64,000 bases of DNA from Symsagittifera roscoffensis. Taxonomy: Eukaryota; Xenacoelomorpha; Acoela; Convolutidae. Where the stretch lies: positions 5,671,954 through 5,735,953 of the forward strand of contig NC_087066.1 in assembly GCF_963678635.1 (NCBI RefSeq), read 5' to 3'. The notes under the pieces were generated by a model that had not been told where the DNA came from, made no database searches, and was given only the letters and a program-made list of their open reading frames with translations. Positions 20,231 to 29,420 of the stretch are shown here, one piece after another. Within the stretch, counting starts at the first letter, position 1. Each line of letters opens with the position of its first letter. A program made the position numbers and the translations under genes.

Positions 20231-21105
20231 CTAAAATTTTTGAAATTTTAAAGTTAGAACAACTTTTCCTCCTCCACCCGCAAATGGGACAAGACGACCA
20301 GTTTCGGTTCGCAAGTTTACTCCAATGCTTTGAATATTATTTACTAGAAGTTTCTTGTAATCTAAATTGCTGAAAACTTTGCGATGATTAGGTTCGATCG
20401 GACACACGTTACCGTTTTCACTCGCCGATTAGTATCAATGACTCTTAATAGCGGAGCTTTGGTATCCCCCAAAATTTGGTAGTGAATGATATCCAAGTAT
20501 ATAAACACTAATTGAGTACCGGCAGTCATGTCAACAGGATAGTCAGAGATCAAATTTTGAGTTGTTAATATGCTATGTACTCGGCTGGAACGTTTGTAAC
20601 CTATGTGGTATCCTGTTCCATCCCTTATGCCTTTGAAACCCAAAATACTGAGAATCTGAGGACTCTCAAACGTAATTCCTTCCCAGTAATGCATCCATAA
20701 CGTGAGGTGTCTGGTAATCGGATCGATATCATAACTGAATTTTTCTAGCTCCGTCTTCAAGTTGATTTCGTTAATTATTTTCTTAACATCATCATATAAA
20801 CCCCTTGTAATTTCAACTCGTTCACCATCATATGGCCTGGAAATTTTATCTTTATTAATTTTTTGACTTGCTCTGACTTTGTCTTTTTTGTAGTATATGA
20901 GCTTTGTGTCTGTTACATTATTTATATGAGTGGGGAATGTTATTTCTGTCAGTGCTACTTTCCATTCACCTTGGAGATTGATCTCTTCGCTTAAAAGATT
21001 TTTAAAGTTGGCCAATGAGTTTTCACTGAAACTGTTCATAGACGCCGATGACACCAAAGTAACCGTAAAGGAATCATTGATAGCGTCATCAAAATTGTTA
21101 GTCAT
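20231..21105 (-). pseudogene. Penton-like minor capsid protein, one frameshift
   Basis: Single-jelly-roll minor capsid (penton) proteins occupy the vertices of Polinton capsids. The frame from ATG 21105 stays open for 247 codons to 20362. The family-typical C-terminus (LRTETGRLVPFAGGGG, then TLKFQKF and TAG at 20231-20233) continues in another frame, so a single frameshift lies near 20395. Its ATG at 21105-21103 overlaps the TGA of the integrase frame in the tetranucleotide ATGA. Gene order MCP - basic protein - penton fits the family. Confidence 0.75.
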
Positions 21106-22365
21106 GGCTGGTTTTCTTGTTCTTGTGCCTCCTCCACCTTCTTCTCTTCCTGCTCTACTTTTTCTACTACTCTGATTAGTTCAGGCTCATAGAATTTTCC
21201 CTCAATTGGCTCCTTGTTAGCGTCGATAAGGTTATAAGTCGGAGGATTTTTTTTGGTACGTCAAATATTTCAAAAACTTCGTCAGTGAAGGATTGTTTAT
21301 AACTTTTCGAAAAGGGATGTCAATTTTTGCTATTCTCACAAAGTTGCCAACGTAGAGCTTTGGTCGGTGAACTAGTTTCAATGATTGTTCCGCTCTTAAT
21401 GAAATTAGGCGTGGAACATCCTTTTTTGTCACTTTATTGGGGGCTAATTTGATGACGCGGTTTGTTCTCGAATTTATTGTGTTGACAAAGTCTTGAAGGT
21501 TATCGATGTAAGAGTAGGTCCATTTGTCCTCCAAATACTTATAAATCAAACTTTTTAATGATCTAATGTTCCTCTCGGCGAAAGCGGACTTCTTTTCACT
21601 CTCTGTTGTGTATGTTTTGATGCCCTTTTTCTCACATAAAGTTTTGAATGACCCCTTGAACTCTGTGCCTTTATCTACCCAGACTTTTTTCGGTTTCTCT
21701 GTCTTAATCATTTGATTGAACGCTTCTGCAGTTGTTGTGGCATACTTTGATTTCAGTGGCTGCACGCGAAGATAACGGGACATGCAATCTACTGCAACTA
21801 AAAGATATTTGATATCTTTGTTGTATTTTGCTAGTTTATCAATATATGCCAAATCGATTGACCATATTTCGTTTATGTCATAAACTATCCATTTAAGCCG
21901 AGGTATTTTGCGGCAAACTGTTCGGTATTTTGTATAGGCTGGTTCTGTATGAAAAAAATGTTTAACTTTTCGTCTTGGTATGCCCGCTGTAGCCTTCAAA
22001 GTTTTAACACTGCCGAACAAGGCTGGTCCTTTATCTGCGTAACTCTTTTTCAAAAGTTTTTCCTCAGTTGGTGTAGGTTTCCCATCTTTTACTTTTCGTC
22101 TCCGTCTTTTCTGACGTTGAAGAATCTGAATCGTTATAGGGCGTACCGTACGATTCAGTGTCGTCTTTGTCTTTCTCTCTTTCTTTGACTCTTTCCGTGG
22201 TGGCTTTCTTTCTTGTTTTGAGTCGTTTGGTTTGTTTTGAACTTGATGATGGCCTACTACTGTCGGGGGTTTTTGTTTTGCCCGAGGTTGACGGAGATTT
22301 GGTTGGACTTTTGATTCTTCGTTGAGCCTGTTCTTTAATCTTTGACTGAACCGCGTGTTTGGCAT
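21102..22365 (-). pseudogene. Polinton retroviral-type integrase, frameshifted
   Basis: DDE integrase that inserts the element. Catalytic residues are visible as Asp in EIWSIDLAYID, Asp in VWVDKGTEF and Glu in SAFAERNIRSLK, with spacing of the DD35E class. A C-terminal chromo-like segment (PPTYNLIDANKEPIEGKFYE) lies in a shifted frame, marking a frameshift near 21290; it then runs through an acidic Glu-rich tail to TGA at 21104-21102. The first ~100 residues of this frame (22365-22064) are basic low complexity and overlap another frame, so the true start is uncertain. Confidence 0.85.
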
Positions 22366-22519
22366 ACTTGTTAATAACAGACTCTTTGCTAAAATCGAGA
22401 GCGGATAAAATCATTATGTAAGCAGGATTGTGTAGTATTTTAGTTTGCTGTTGTATATCGTACAAAAACGATGCTGCTTTGAGACCGGTTGGTACATTGT
22501 CAACATAAATTTTTTTCAT
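22064..22519 (-). CDS. Polinton protein of unknown function, 151 aa
   Basis: Not firmly recognised. A ~65-residue helical N-terminus (VPTGLKAASFLYDIQQQTK, ALDFSKESVINKYAKHAV) is followed by a long Lys/Ser/Glu-rich tail. Its ATG at 22519 overlaps the TGA of the upstream gene as ATGA. Its last 300 nt overlap the N-terminal part of the integrase frame in a different phase, so either the two are overlapping genes or the integrase is made from this frame by shifting or splicing. Confidence 0.5.
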   Translation of the reverse strand: MKKIYVDNVPTGLKAASFLYDIQQQTKILHNPAYIMILSALDFSKESVINKYAKHAVQSKIKEQAQRRIKSPTKSPSTSGKTKTPDSSRPSSSSKQTKRLKTRKKATTERVKEREKDKDDTESYGTPYNDSDSSTSEKTETKSKRWETYTN

Positions 22520-22974
22520 CCATGGCGTTTATTGAGGCTCGAGTTGAGCTTTTGATAACCTCCAGGATATTTTTTAGCTCTCGTGAATTTTTTAGCCTCC
22601 ATTATTTGCAATTGTAATAGAATGCGTTCATAGCTTATTTTATTATCCTTTCGCTCCTTCTCATCCACAATCCACTTCTCCTCTTCCTCCCCACCTTCCA
22701 GATCTTGATTAGTCTCATCTTCTGTAAGAAGTCCTGTTGATTGTTTCTCAGGGTCAACAAGAGGCGTTGAGGGAGGTGTTGGTGGAAAGGGCAGTGGAAG
22801 AGTTTCAGTCGATACTGAGTTTTGCTTCGGGGATATTAGAGGTCTCATGCGATTCAAGTAAGATAACTGGGGTTTTTTGTGTTTAATTGAACTGTTAAGT
22901 AGCACTTGTGATGCATGCGGCTGCTCACGGATATATTTATGTTTTGGAATTAAAACAAACTCTTCTGCTGCCAT
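22516..22974 (-). CDS. Polinton protein of unknown function, 152 aa
   Basis: Not recognised. A short basic start, a Pro-rich stretch (LPLPFPPTPPSTPLV), an acidic stretch (LEGGEEEEKWIVDEKERK) and a helical C-terminus (YERILLQLQIMEAKKFTRAK). Mostly disordered apart from the ends. It ends in ATGA, shared with the next start, and begins 3 nt after the stop of the preceding 102-aa gene. Confidence 0.5.
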   Translation of the reverse strand: MAAEEFVLIPKHKYIREQPHASQVLLNSSIKHKKPQLSYLNRMRPLISPKQNSVSTETLPLPFPPTPPSTPLVDPEKQSTGLLTEDETNQDLEGGEEEEKWIVDEKERKDNKISYERILLQLQIMEAKKFTRAKKYPGGYQKLNSSLNKRHG

Positions 22975-22977
22975 ATT

Positions 22978-23286
22978 TTATGCTGATGATAAGTATCTGT
23001 AGCAGAAGTAAAGTATCAGTCTGATCAAGTTGAAACCTTGTTTTGTTAGAATAATTGCTCGTTTTCGTTCAAGTTTTGTTTTTGGGCTGATTAAAAGTTT
23101 GTATACCACTTCGAAATTTTCAATGTTTGGAATATTAACAGATACATTGCCATTGACTACATTGAGCAAACATTCACATATAACTGAAATAACTCGAGGA
23201 TTTGTTGTTTTTCTAATGAAGCTTCGGAGCTGGCTGGGATTCAATTGTACCATGTGCTGCAGAATAGATAATTTTTTCGCGTTCAT
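22978..23286 (-). CDS. Small Polinton protein with hydrophobic end, 102 aa
   Basis: A small basic helical protein with Lys-rich C-terminal half (TKLERKRAIILTKQGFN) followed by a hydrophobic stretch (LIRLILYFCYRYLSSA). Polintons and relatives often carry a protein of this type, with a conserved phrase near the end followed by hydrophobic residues; its role is unknown. It overlaps the end of the ATPase frame by 74 nt and is followed 3 nt later by the next ATG. Confidence 0.6.
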   Translation of the reverse strand: MNAKKLSILQHMVQLNPSQLRSFIRKTTNPRVISVICECLLNVVNGNVSVNIPNIENFEVVYKLLISPKTKLERKRAIILTKQGFNLIRLILYFCYRYLSSA

Positions 23287-23935
23287 TTGTGAGAGGTGTA
23301 ACCTCTGCCTGATTTATTGGTAAGTAGAAATTTGAAGGACCAGGTGGTGTAATGTTTGAACAATATCTCAAACAATCGGATGTACGCGGATCCAAGTCGA
23401 TTAAACGATGACCGTATGTGTCTTTTGTAGCGAGCTGATAACAGTTTCTCAAAAACTTAGTGTTGTTCAATTGTCTTCCAAGATGATCAAGTTGCTGAAT
23501 ATCACGAGGTGATTTGAACAGAATGATGTGTGATGTGTTTAAATCAATTGTTCGAGACCATCTGCTTTGTTGGAACAAATTGTGTTTAACATATATTACA
23601 TCTAGTCCTCGGTGTCTTCCTGCTGTTGCAAGTTTGACAAAGTCTTTATCGTTATAGATTTCTTCGCATGAATCATCAAAAACTAGAAGAATGTTTTCAA
23701 GGTTTCGCAAACTGTCAAAGCCATTGAGTTTTATGAAAGTTAGATCAATGCTGTGGGTATTGGATTTTTCACTATAAATAGGCTGAATCTCTTTGTAAAA
23801 GTATATGGCTCTTTGAAATTTGGGATAAAATGTTTTTCCTTTCAACAACTTGAATATCAGCTCCGTTTTTCCAGAACCCGAGGGGCCCACGATGGCCAAA
23901 AAAAGTCTCGTAGATGTATCAATAACTTTATTCAT
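23213..23935 (-). CDS. Genome-packaging ATPase (FtsK/HerA type), 240 aa
   Basis: P-loop motor that by homology pumps DNA into the capsid. Walker A is IVGPSGSGKTELIF, about 10-23 residues from the chosen start, and Walker B is ILLVFDDS, about 60 residues later; the arginine-containing TAGRHRGLDVIYVKHNLF segment follows. The frame is open upstream to 23989, but the start at 23935 is preferred because it gives a normal-length protein and forms an ATGA overlap with the preceding gene. No breaks seen; it ends 74 nt inside the downstream small gene. Confidence 0.85.
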   Translation of the reverse strand: MNKVIDTSTRLFLAIVGPSGSGKTELIFKLLKGKTFYPKFQRAIYFYKEIQPIYSEKSNTHSIDLTFIKLNGFDSLRNLENILLVFDDSCEEIYNDKDFVKLATAGRHRGLDVIYVKHNLFQQSRWSRTIDLNTSHIILFKSPRDIQQLDHLGRQLNNTKFLRNCYQLATKDTYGHRLIDLDPRTSDCLRYCSNITPPGPSNFYLPINQAEVTPLTNEREKIIYSAAHGTIESQPAPKLH

Positions 23936-24237
23936 ATTCTTGGATTTGGTAATACATAACCAACTAAACCCGATAATATTGAGAACCAAACTGAGGTTTC
24001 TTCACAAGTTAACTGCGTTAATGAAAGTTTAAAGATACAAAAAGCCAATAAAATCAGAATTAACACCCTTTGTGACATGAAAACTACTTCAGACCGTGGT
24101 ACAGTCACATTATTGCAAAATTTCCATGATTTTTTCTCCGTATTATTTTCCTCATACACAAAATTGGTAACTATAGTTCCATCAGTCTCGTCAACTACTG
24201 TGTCATTCATTTCAATTTCCCTACCGTTTTCTCTCAC
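23932..24237 (-). CDS. Small Polinton membrane protein, 101 aa
   Basis: An acidic, polar first half, one clear hydrophobic segment (VLILILLAFCIFKLSL) and a second weaker one near the end (WFSILSGLVGYVLPNPRI). Polintons often have a small membrane protein beside the ATPase; its function is not known. Its TGA overlaps the ATPase ATG. Upstream lies an (AT)n tract at 24256-24274. Confidence 0.5.
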   Translation of the reverse strand: MRENGREIEMNDTVVDETDGTIVTNFVYEENNTEKKSWKFCNNVTVPRSEVVFMSQRVLILILLAFCIFKLSLTQLTCEETSVWFSILSGLVGYVLPNPRI

Positions 24238-24288
24238 TCTCGAGCTTGCAGAATAAATATATATATATATATATTTAAAAAAAATTAA

Positions 24289-24820
24289 TTAAGCATCTGA
24301 ACAATAATAAATTTCATAACGTGTATAATTTGTATAGACACTCGGTTTTTTATCATCATCAAAATCATAGTGCATTTCCAAAACATAATTGGCTGGGACA
24401 TGATCAGTTTTGGCATGATACACAATTTTCTTCACAGAATCTTCTCTTATTATTTTTTGAATCTCATTGGGTAGTTCACTGCTGGTTAGATCCATTTGAA
24501 CTCCTGGTTGACGTTTGGGCACTAAGACTAGCTTCGGAAGACAAAGACCGCGCTTGCTGGGTAACATTACTGATGTATTTGAATCGTTGAAAGTAGATGA
24601 ATTGGTCAATCACGGGGAAGAACCTCCTCAAGGTGCACAACTCTTCTTCAGAAAGTGTAACTTGTTCTTTTCGTTGAACTACTTGGCCTCTACAATCAAT
24701 GCGTTCAATCCTGGTCAATGAAATCTTTATGTTACTCTCTGGTGTCATCCAAGCACAAAGAACTGAGTTTGGAGATATGTATGTCTCCACTTTCCCCTGA
24801 CGCTCGTTGTTGACACTCAT
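24289..24820 (-). pseudogene. Unknown Polinton gene, two overlapping frames
   Basis: Not recognised. One frame (24820-24476) gives a beta-rich start (KVETYISPNSVLCAWMTP, SLTRIERIDCRGQVVQRKEQ). A second (24609-24289) gives an acidic beta-rich end (NYVLEMHYDFDDDKKPSVY, TRYEIYYCSDA). The likely reading is one protein of about 170 residues broken by a frameshift between 24476 and 24609. Confidence 0.4.
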
Positions 24821-25321
24821 TTTTCAACCAATCATAGAACGCTTTCGACTTTTTTAATGCACAATGATTTTTAGAGTTATAGTGCGGTAGGTGTTTGTTA
24901 CAATTCACAAAATTCTTGAAATATAATTGTTCGACTCGCGGACAGCCCAAATCGTCAAGATTCACAACTTTGCGGTCTAAGTATTTGGATAAAAAATCAG
25001 CTTTTTCTTTTCCTTTGGCGTAGAATATAGCATTGGGGTTTCTTAAGACAAAACTTTGAATGATTTGGTTCAAATTCAGGTATAAATAATCACCGCTATC
25101 CCAATGTAGGCTTTTTGTTCAGATTTTGGAAGGGAATTGAAATTAACTGGAGGTAGAAAAATTAGGGAATCACTGTAGTCGGAAGTGGTTATAGCTAATT
25201 CTTTTACTATAAATGTGTTTGTCTGGTGTCGAAACCCCTCAAAATCCAACACAACTGATCTTTCCTTCAGCATTCTAATAAATGGTAGAGTTTCGGTTTC
25301 CTCAGTTTGATATACAAACAA
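24732..25321 (-). pseudogene. Possible DEDD-exonuclease-like protein, frameshifted
   Basis: Two frames join near 25075. The first half has VVLDFEGF, an Asp-x-Glu pair in a beta-strand context as in RNase H-like DEDD exonucleases, then KELAITTSDYSDSLIFLPP. The second half has FYAKGKEKADFLSKYL, then VVNLDDLGCPRVEQL, then a Cys/His cluster (NSKNHCALKKSKAFYDWL). Uncharacterised proteins with this layout recur in invertebrate mobile elements. The nuclease fold is an inference from motif order alone. Confidence 0.45.
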
Positions 25322-25346
25322 AACGTAATTCCACTCAAATGACCAA

Positions 25347-26235
25347 TCAGACTACTGTTGCAGTTCCATGGTAAAACATAGCAGTATGTGGGACCAGTCT
25401 TATAAACTTCGCGGACAAAACGGCGGCATCGTGTAAAATAGCTTGCATTCGTAAAATTTTTGAATCACTTAAATATTTGTCTAACGAAGAATTTTCTATC
25501 CCGATTAGTCCACCATAAGGTCTCAGCTTGATAGCAACATCGTAGTTTATATCGTTAGTAGTCGAGAAGAAGAATAAAGAACATGCAGCTAAGAAATAAT
25601 TCCGACGGTTGTCGTTTTCTGGATACGTTTTTTTCAAAGTAATAAATATCTCATGGATAATTTCCAAGTCCGTTGAAGTTACAGTTCGTTTTTCCAATTT
25701 CATTTTTAATTTTTGCTAGCACTTCTCCGACCTGCTTAATTTCAAGCCAATGGAAATGAAAGTAACCTTCCAGATACCACTTACTTAGACCTATATCTCG
25801 ATGGTATATATTTAGATAAACTACCGGAAGTTTTTGATATTTTGAAATATTATTAAAACAAAGTCGTATTTTTCGCTCCAGCTCTTTCTCAACCATCATT
25901 GAGTTGAAATCAAATGAATAATCAAAGATATTTTCATAGGTAGCAAAGGTCAAATCAGTTGCTTTTCCATATTTCTGTTTTGCATAAATACACCACGTTA
26001 TTTGTAAAAGCTCATCCAGATAAAACTGTTCTTTACAACTTTCTGCATATTCTCTATTTGCAACTTCTTTGGCTCTCGACACGAAAACTATATGACGATT
26101 GTGAATGTATTCGTTTTTTATTTGACGCCCAGTTGAAAAAACAGTGAAAGATAAATGCTCCGAATCAATGTCACTTGCATGCCAACTTCCCATTAAGTTC
26201 ATTTTTCGCAATTCATTAATCCACAATTTTACCAT
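25347..26235 (-). pseudogene. Unknown Polinton gene, about 290 codons, frameshifted
   Basis: Not recognised. The frame from ATG 26235 runs 194 codons and a second continues from the overlap near 25651-25703 to 25347, so one frameshift lies there. The product is globular with many aromatic residues (WHASDIDSEHLSF, KQKYGKATDLTFATYENIF, YFHFHWLEIKQVG). It is the first gene inside the right inverted repeat. Confidence 0.4.
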
Positions 26236-26512
26236 TATTTATTATTACGTTATCGTCTAGACGTAACAGCGACGACTGCAACCGGATTGCAACCTTGGTG
26301 AGTAATTATGGTTTACATACGTTTCAGTGTTAATACATTTAAAACATGGAAACACTCTACAGCATTCAATAGACCGTTAAAACTATGCTGGCCAAAGCTA
26401 TACTTGCTTTGTTTTATTACCCACTCCAAAAGTATGGCAGCATTCCAAGTCGAACGTACCAAAGGGCGAAAGAATGCTAATTTATGCTTTTTTCTAAACA
26501 TAAATCGGGTGA
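26236..26512. other. Polinton right non-coding margin
   Basis: Short sequence between the last gene and the right inverted repeat; probably the promoter of the leftward gene block. No clear motif. Confidence 0.4.
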
Positions 26513-26783
26513 AAATTTTTTTAAGGATCCTACTTTGATTATCCGCCAGGGATCTAGAAATTTGTTACATGGGTATATGACTCTTGGTAAAATCCTCAGG
26601 GGGGAGGCCACTCAAAAATTTGGATCCTCAATTGAGGATCTTGTAATCCACCAGCAAAATGCCGGCTGACTACAACATAATTTTGGACCCCTTAGGTGTC
26701 GGATCTTAGGCGCCCACGTCTTATTTTAGGTGATTTTGCCCCCCCCCCCCCCCTAAGGATCCCTGGCGGCCCCTCATACTCTT
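26513..26783 (-). repeat. Polinton right terminal inverted repeat
   Basis: Inverse of the left repeat; on the minus strand it starts aagagtatgaggggcc. It contains the matching poly-C tract near 26741-26753. Confidence 0.9.
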
Positions 26784-26789
26784 TGTGTA

Positions 26790-26887
26790 GATTTAAAATG
26801 CTCTGGATGCCAGTGTTTTGCTGCTTAGGTGAGCAAGTTTTTGTGAAAAATTAGTTAGCGCAGAAGTTACTTGCTGCCAATCTTGAT
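26790..26887 (-). repeat. Rest of the interrupted tRNA-array unit
   Basis: gatttaaaatgctctggatgc through ttgctgccaatcttga matches the array spacer and continues the unit interrupted at 8074. The array homology ends at 26887 before the next tRNA, so the array is truncated here. Confidence 0.85.
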
Positions 26888-26917
26888 TACAATTCACAAA
26901 CTGCACAGTTTGGCCTC

Positions 26918-27936
26918 CCCGCACTAATTTTCATGGATAATAATCGATTACATTGGATTTTCATTGTCAGTCTCTGTAAAATAACAAAATTAAATGATTA
27001 AAATCGATTGAAAATGGATTTTAATGATACTATTTTTAAGCAATAAAATCCCAATTTAATCTATTATACTCGACTATTTTCAACTTATTTTCAAAAAAAA
27101 ATTTATCAAAAAAAATGATCATTTTTATTGATTATAATGGATTATAATCCATTTATTAAAATCTTTCGGTTTGCCGTTTTTGTTTTTTAATAATAATGTT
27201 AAGCTTAACTTAGTTATTGTGACCTCAGGCTAAATTTTAACTTTTTTCTATTTTCAATCCCGTTGATGAAGTTTTATAAACAGGGAATTTTTTTGTTGGG
27301 GTTATTTTAATTGAGTTTTAGTCGCCGAACCCGCCTTTAAACCCAAACCACCCCTCCCCATGCGTTTACCACACCCACACTCCCACTAAGTAATAATGTT
27401 GTATGGGTAAACCTGTGGGGGGGGGGGGGTGTGTTGGAGTGGTATGAAGGGGATGTGTTGTGGGGTAGACCTCACACCAACCTACACTCCCCCCACGTTT
27501 ATCTTTACAACAAAGTTACTTGTCCCGGTGGGGTGTTTAGTGGGGATGTGGTAAACGCGTGGGGAGGGGGTGGTTTGGGTTTAAATGTGGGGAAGGAGGG
27601 GGGACGTAGGGGGGAATTACTACATATTTGCCGCCCCTGAATGAACGTGCTCGGTCGAGTTTTGCAAAATGTTGCAAAAATTAGTCATTACACAATTAAC
27701 AAAATATGATTAATTTTTATGGTTTTTATGTACAAAAAATAATCCATTATTTTGAAAACAAAAATGGATTATAATCGATTATAATGGATTTTGATATTTC
27801 GAAAGAAAATCGAATAAAATGGATTAAAAATCCCTTACGTTGTCTAAATTTGCCATGATAATGGATTATATAGATAACACTTAAGTCAACAAAAATCCTT
27901 TATAATCGATTATTATGCATGAAACTTCGGTGCGGG
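26918..27936. mobile_element. Foldback / long-palindrome element, 1.0 kb
   Basis: The ends are inverted copies: left ccccgcactaattttcatgg and right (inverted) cccgcaccgaagtttcatgc, each followed by ataataatcgattaya. A second inverted pair lies inside, 27337-27388 against 27539-27594, closing on G-rich/C-rich tracts at 27417-27500. Many copies of the attataatcgattataatgg type occur in both arms. No coding capacity; no clear target duplication found. Confidence 0.7.
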
Positions 27937-28253
27937 TCGTTATGAAAAACTTCACAAAACGATCAAAAGAACACGGTGCAAAAATCTTTTTTGCATACGA
28001 GTTTCATCCTTTTTTGTAGAATAGCCGGTAAGGCTCTAGAAATAGTCCATTTTTCGCAATTTTGAAAGTGTAAGGACAATTTTGGTACTGAGTTCAGTTA
28101 AAAGAACGTGTATTAGGTGTCTGCCCTGCATAAGCGTCTAATCCCGTATTTTAGTAGAGAAACAACTTAGCAAGGTTTTGGGTAAAGTCTCATTTTTGGA
28201 TTTCTAAAAAGTAAGCATTTCATCCCGCATCCGTACATATTTTGAAAACATCA
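27937..28253. other. Intergenic, nothing recognised
   Basis: AT-rich unique-looking sequence with no gene or repeat found. Confidence 0.4.
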
Positions 28254-28261
28254 AACAGGCT

Positions 28262-28680
28262 CAGGGGGCGGATTTAAGGGGGGGGGGGGACGCCCCCTTC
28301 AGGGATTCAACCCCCTGCCGACCCAAAGGGTCCCCCTTTGGTACTTTTTAAGAAATCCATTTTTGGCGAACCGACCCTAAAATGTTTCTAAAGGCGCCTT
28401 TGGCGCGAATATATACTAAGTTTGAGGGAGAGTGCGCGCCGAAAAAACGCAATTTTTTGGTCAAAATTTTCCAAAAAGTGCCCAAAAACGCCTTTTTTAG
28501 ACTGTTTTTGTTTTTTCAAAAATTTTACCTGCGGCGCAGACAATTTGGCCAAAACAAGGACTAAACCGTGCTTAGGGAGAGCTAAAATCAATTCGGTCGA
28601 CCTAAAAAAAAGGTCGGCAAAATTTTCAAAATTTTTTTGAAAATCCGCCCCCCCTCGAGAAAATCCTAGATCCGCCCCTG
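28262..28680. mobile_element. hAT-like MITE with 8-bp target duplication
   Basis: Starts cagggggcggatttaagg and ends cctagatccgcccctg, imperfect inverted repeats of the CAGGGGCGGA type. It is flanked by AACAGGCT at 28254-28261 and 28681-28688, an 8-bp duplication as made by hAT transposases. Interior landmarks are aaagggtccccctttgg and aaaaacgcc; related copies lie at 31051, 37250 and, inverted, 46780. Confidence 0.85.
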
Positions 28681-28688
28681 AACAGGCT

Positions 28689-29352
28689 CATCCAGCCTTA
28701 GCTCAGACCCTTGTTCGAACACTGTTTTCTTTTTCATTAGTTGTTTTTATTAAAATCTTAATTTTTTCCCAAGCATTGTGTTGTTTTGAAACGAGAACTT
28801 AACATTTTGAGGCGACGTGCTTTTCCCACACAATTATATTATCTACAATAAAGTGGAGTCAAAATTAAGGTAGCAAAAATCTAGCTGATCTTTTTTATTT
28901 TGTTAAAAACCCCTACATGGCTCATAAAGTAAGTTTCATCTATATTCTGACAATCAATAAAAATTTAACTAATTTTCAAAGCCTATGGAAAGGTAGTACG
29001 TTCTGAGTTGAAGACATCGCCTGTATCAAAAATCAATCTCGTTATATTCCTATCTTTCTGCTCCTTTTGTCAAAAGATTTGTGTTACCAGGTTTGTGGAA
29101 AATAGAAAAAAACGGGGAAGCGAAAGCATGCAAAATAATATGTTTGATTTCAAAGCTTCAAGCGCTCCTTTATTATTAAAATCCGCCCCCCTTAGAAACT
29201 GTGATTATAACCCCGCGCCATTGCTAGCTGTAGATCCCTCAAATTCAAAACGGGTCCTGAGCAAGTGATGTGTAAAATTTGTGTCGAAATGTGTGTAAAG
29301 GGATTTTCAATTTTATAGCGGGGTAGATTTTTTGCCGTATTTGTATATGCTA
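28689..29352. other. Intergenic, nothing recognised
   Basis: AT-rich; no gene found. Confidence 0.4.
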
Positions 29353-29420
29353 GGGGAGCGGTGGTGAAGTGGTTACGTCTCCGCCTCTCAATCGAAAGGT
29401 CGGATGTTCGAGGCCCACCA
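29353..29420 (+). mobile_element. tRNA-like SINE head
   Basis: An A-box-like tggtgaagtgg and a B-box-like gttcgaggc spaced as in tRNA genes, but without a full cloverleaf. About 200 bp of sequence follows (ttgcttgacggtgaggaaac, ggttcgccgtgatgagctg), consistent with a tRNA-derived SINE body ending before 29650. Confidence 0.5.

Larger units (their letters stand above)
8075..26783. mobile_element. Polinton/Maverick DNA transposon, 18.7 kb
   Basis: The element is bounded by the 6-bp direct repeat TGTGTA (8069-8074 and 26784-26789), the duplication length typical of Polintons, and by ~270-bp inverted repeats. It encodes the hallmark set: family B DNA polymerase, retroviral-type integrase, FtsK/HerA-type packaging ATPase, adenain-like cysteine protease, double-jelly-roll major capsid protein and a penton-like minor capsid protein. 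Most genes are on the minus strand, with a short + strand cluster at 16.8-17.8 kb. Polymerase, protease, integrase and penton genes carry stops or frameshifts, so this copy looks unable to move by itself. It sits inside one tRNA-Arg repeat unit. Confidence 0.95.

Noticed and set aside
27431-27640. Gly-rich + strand frame
   Set aside because: Lies in the G-rich core of the foldback palindrome; composition artefact.
28382-28640. Overlapping frames in the MITE
   Set aside because: Short, basic/aromatic products from a non-coding MITE, with no family.
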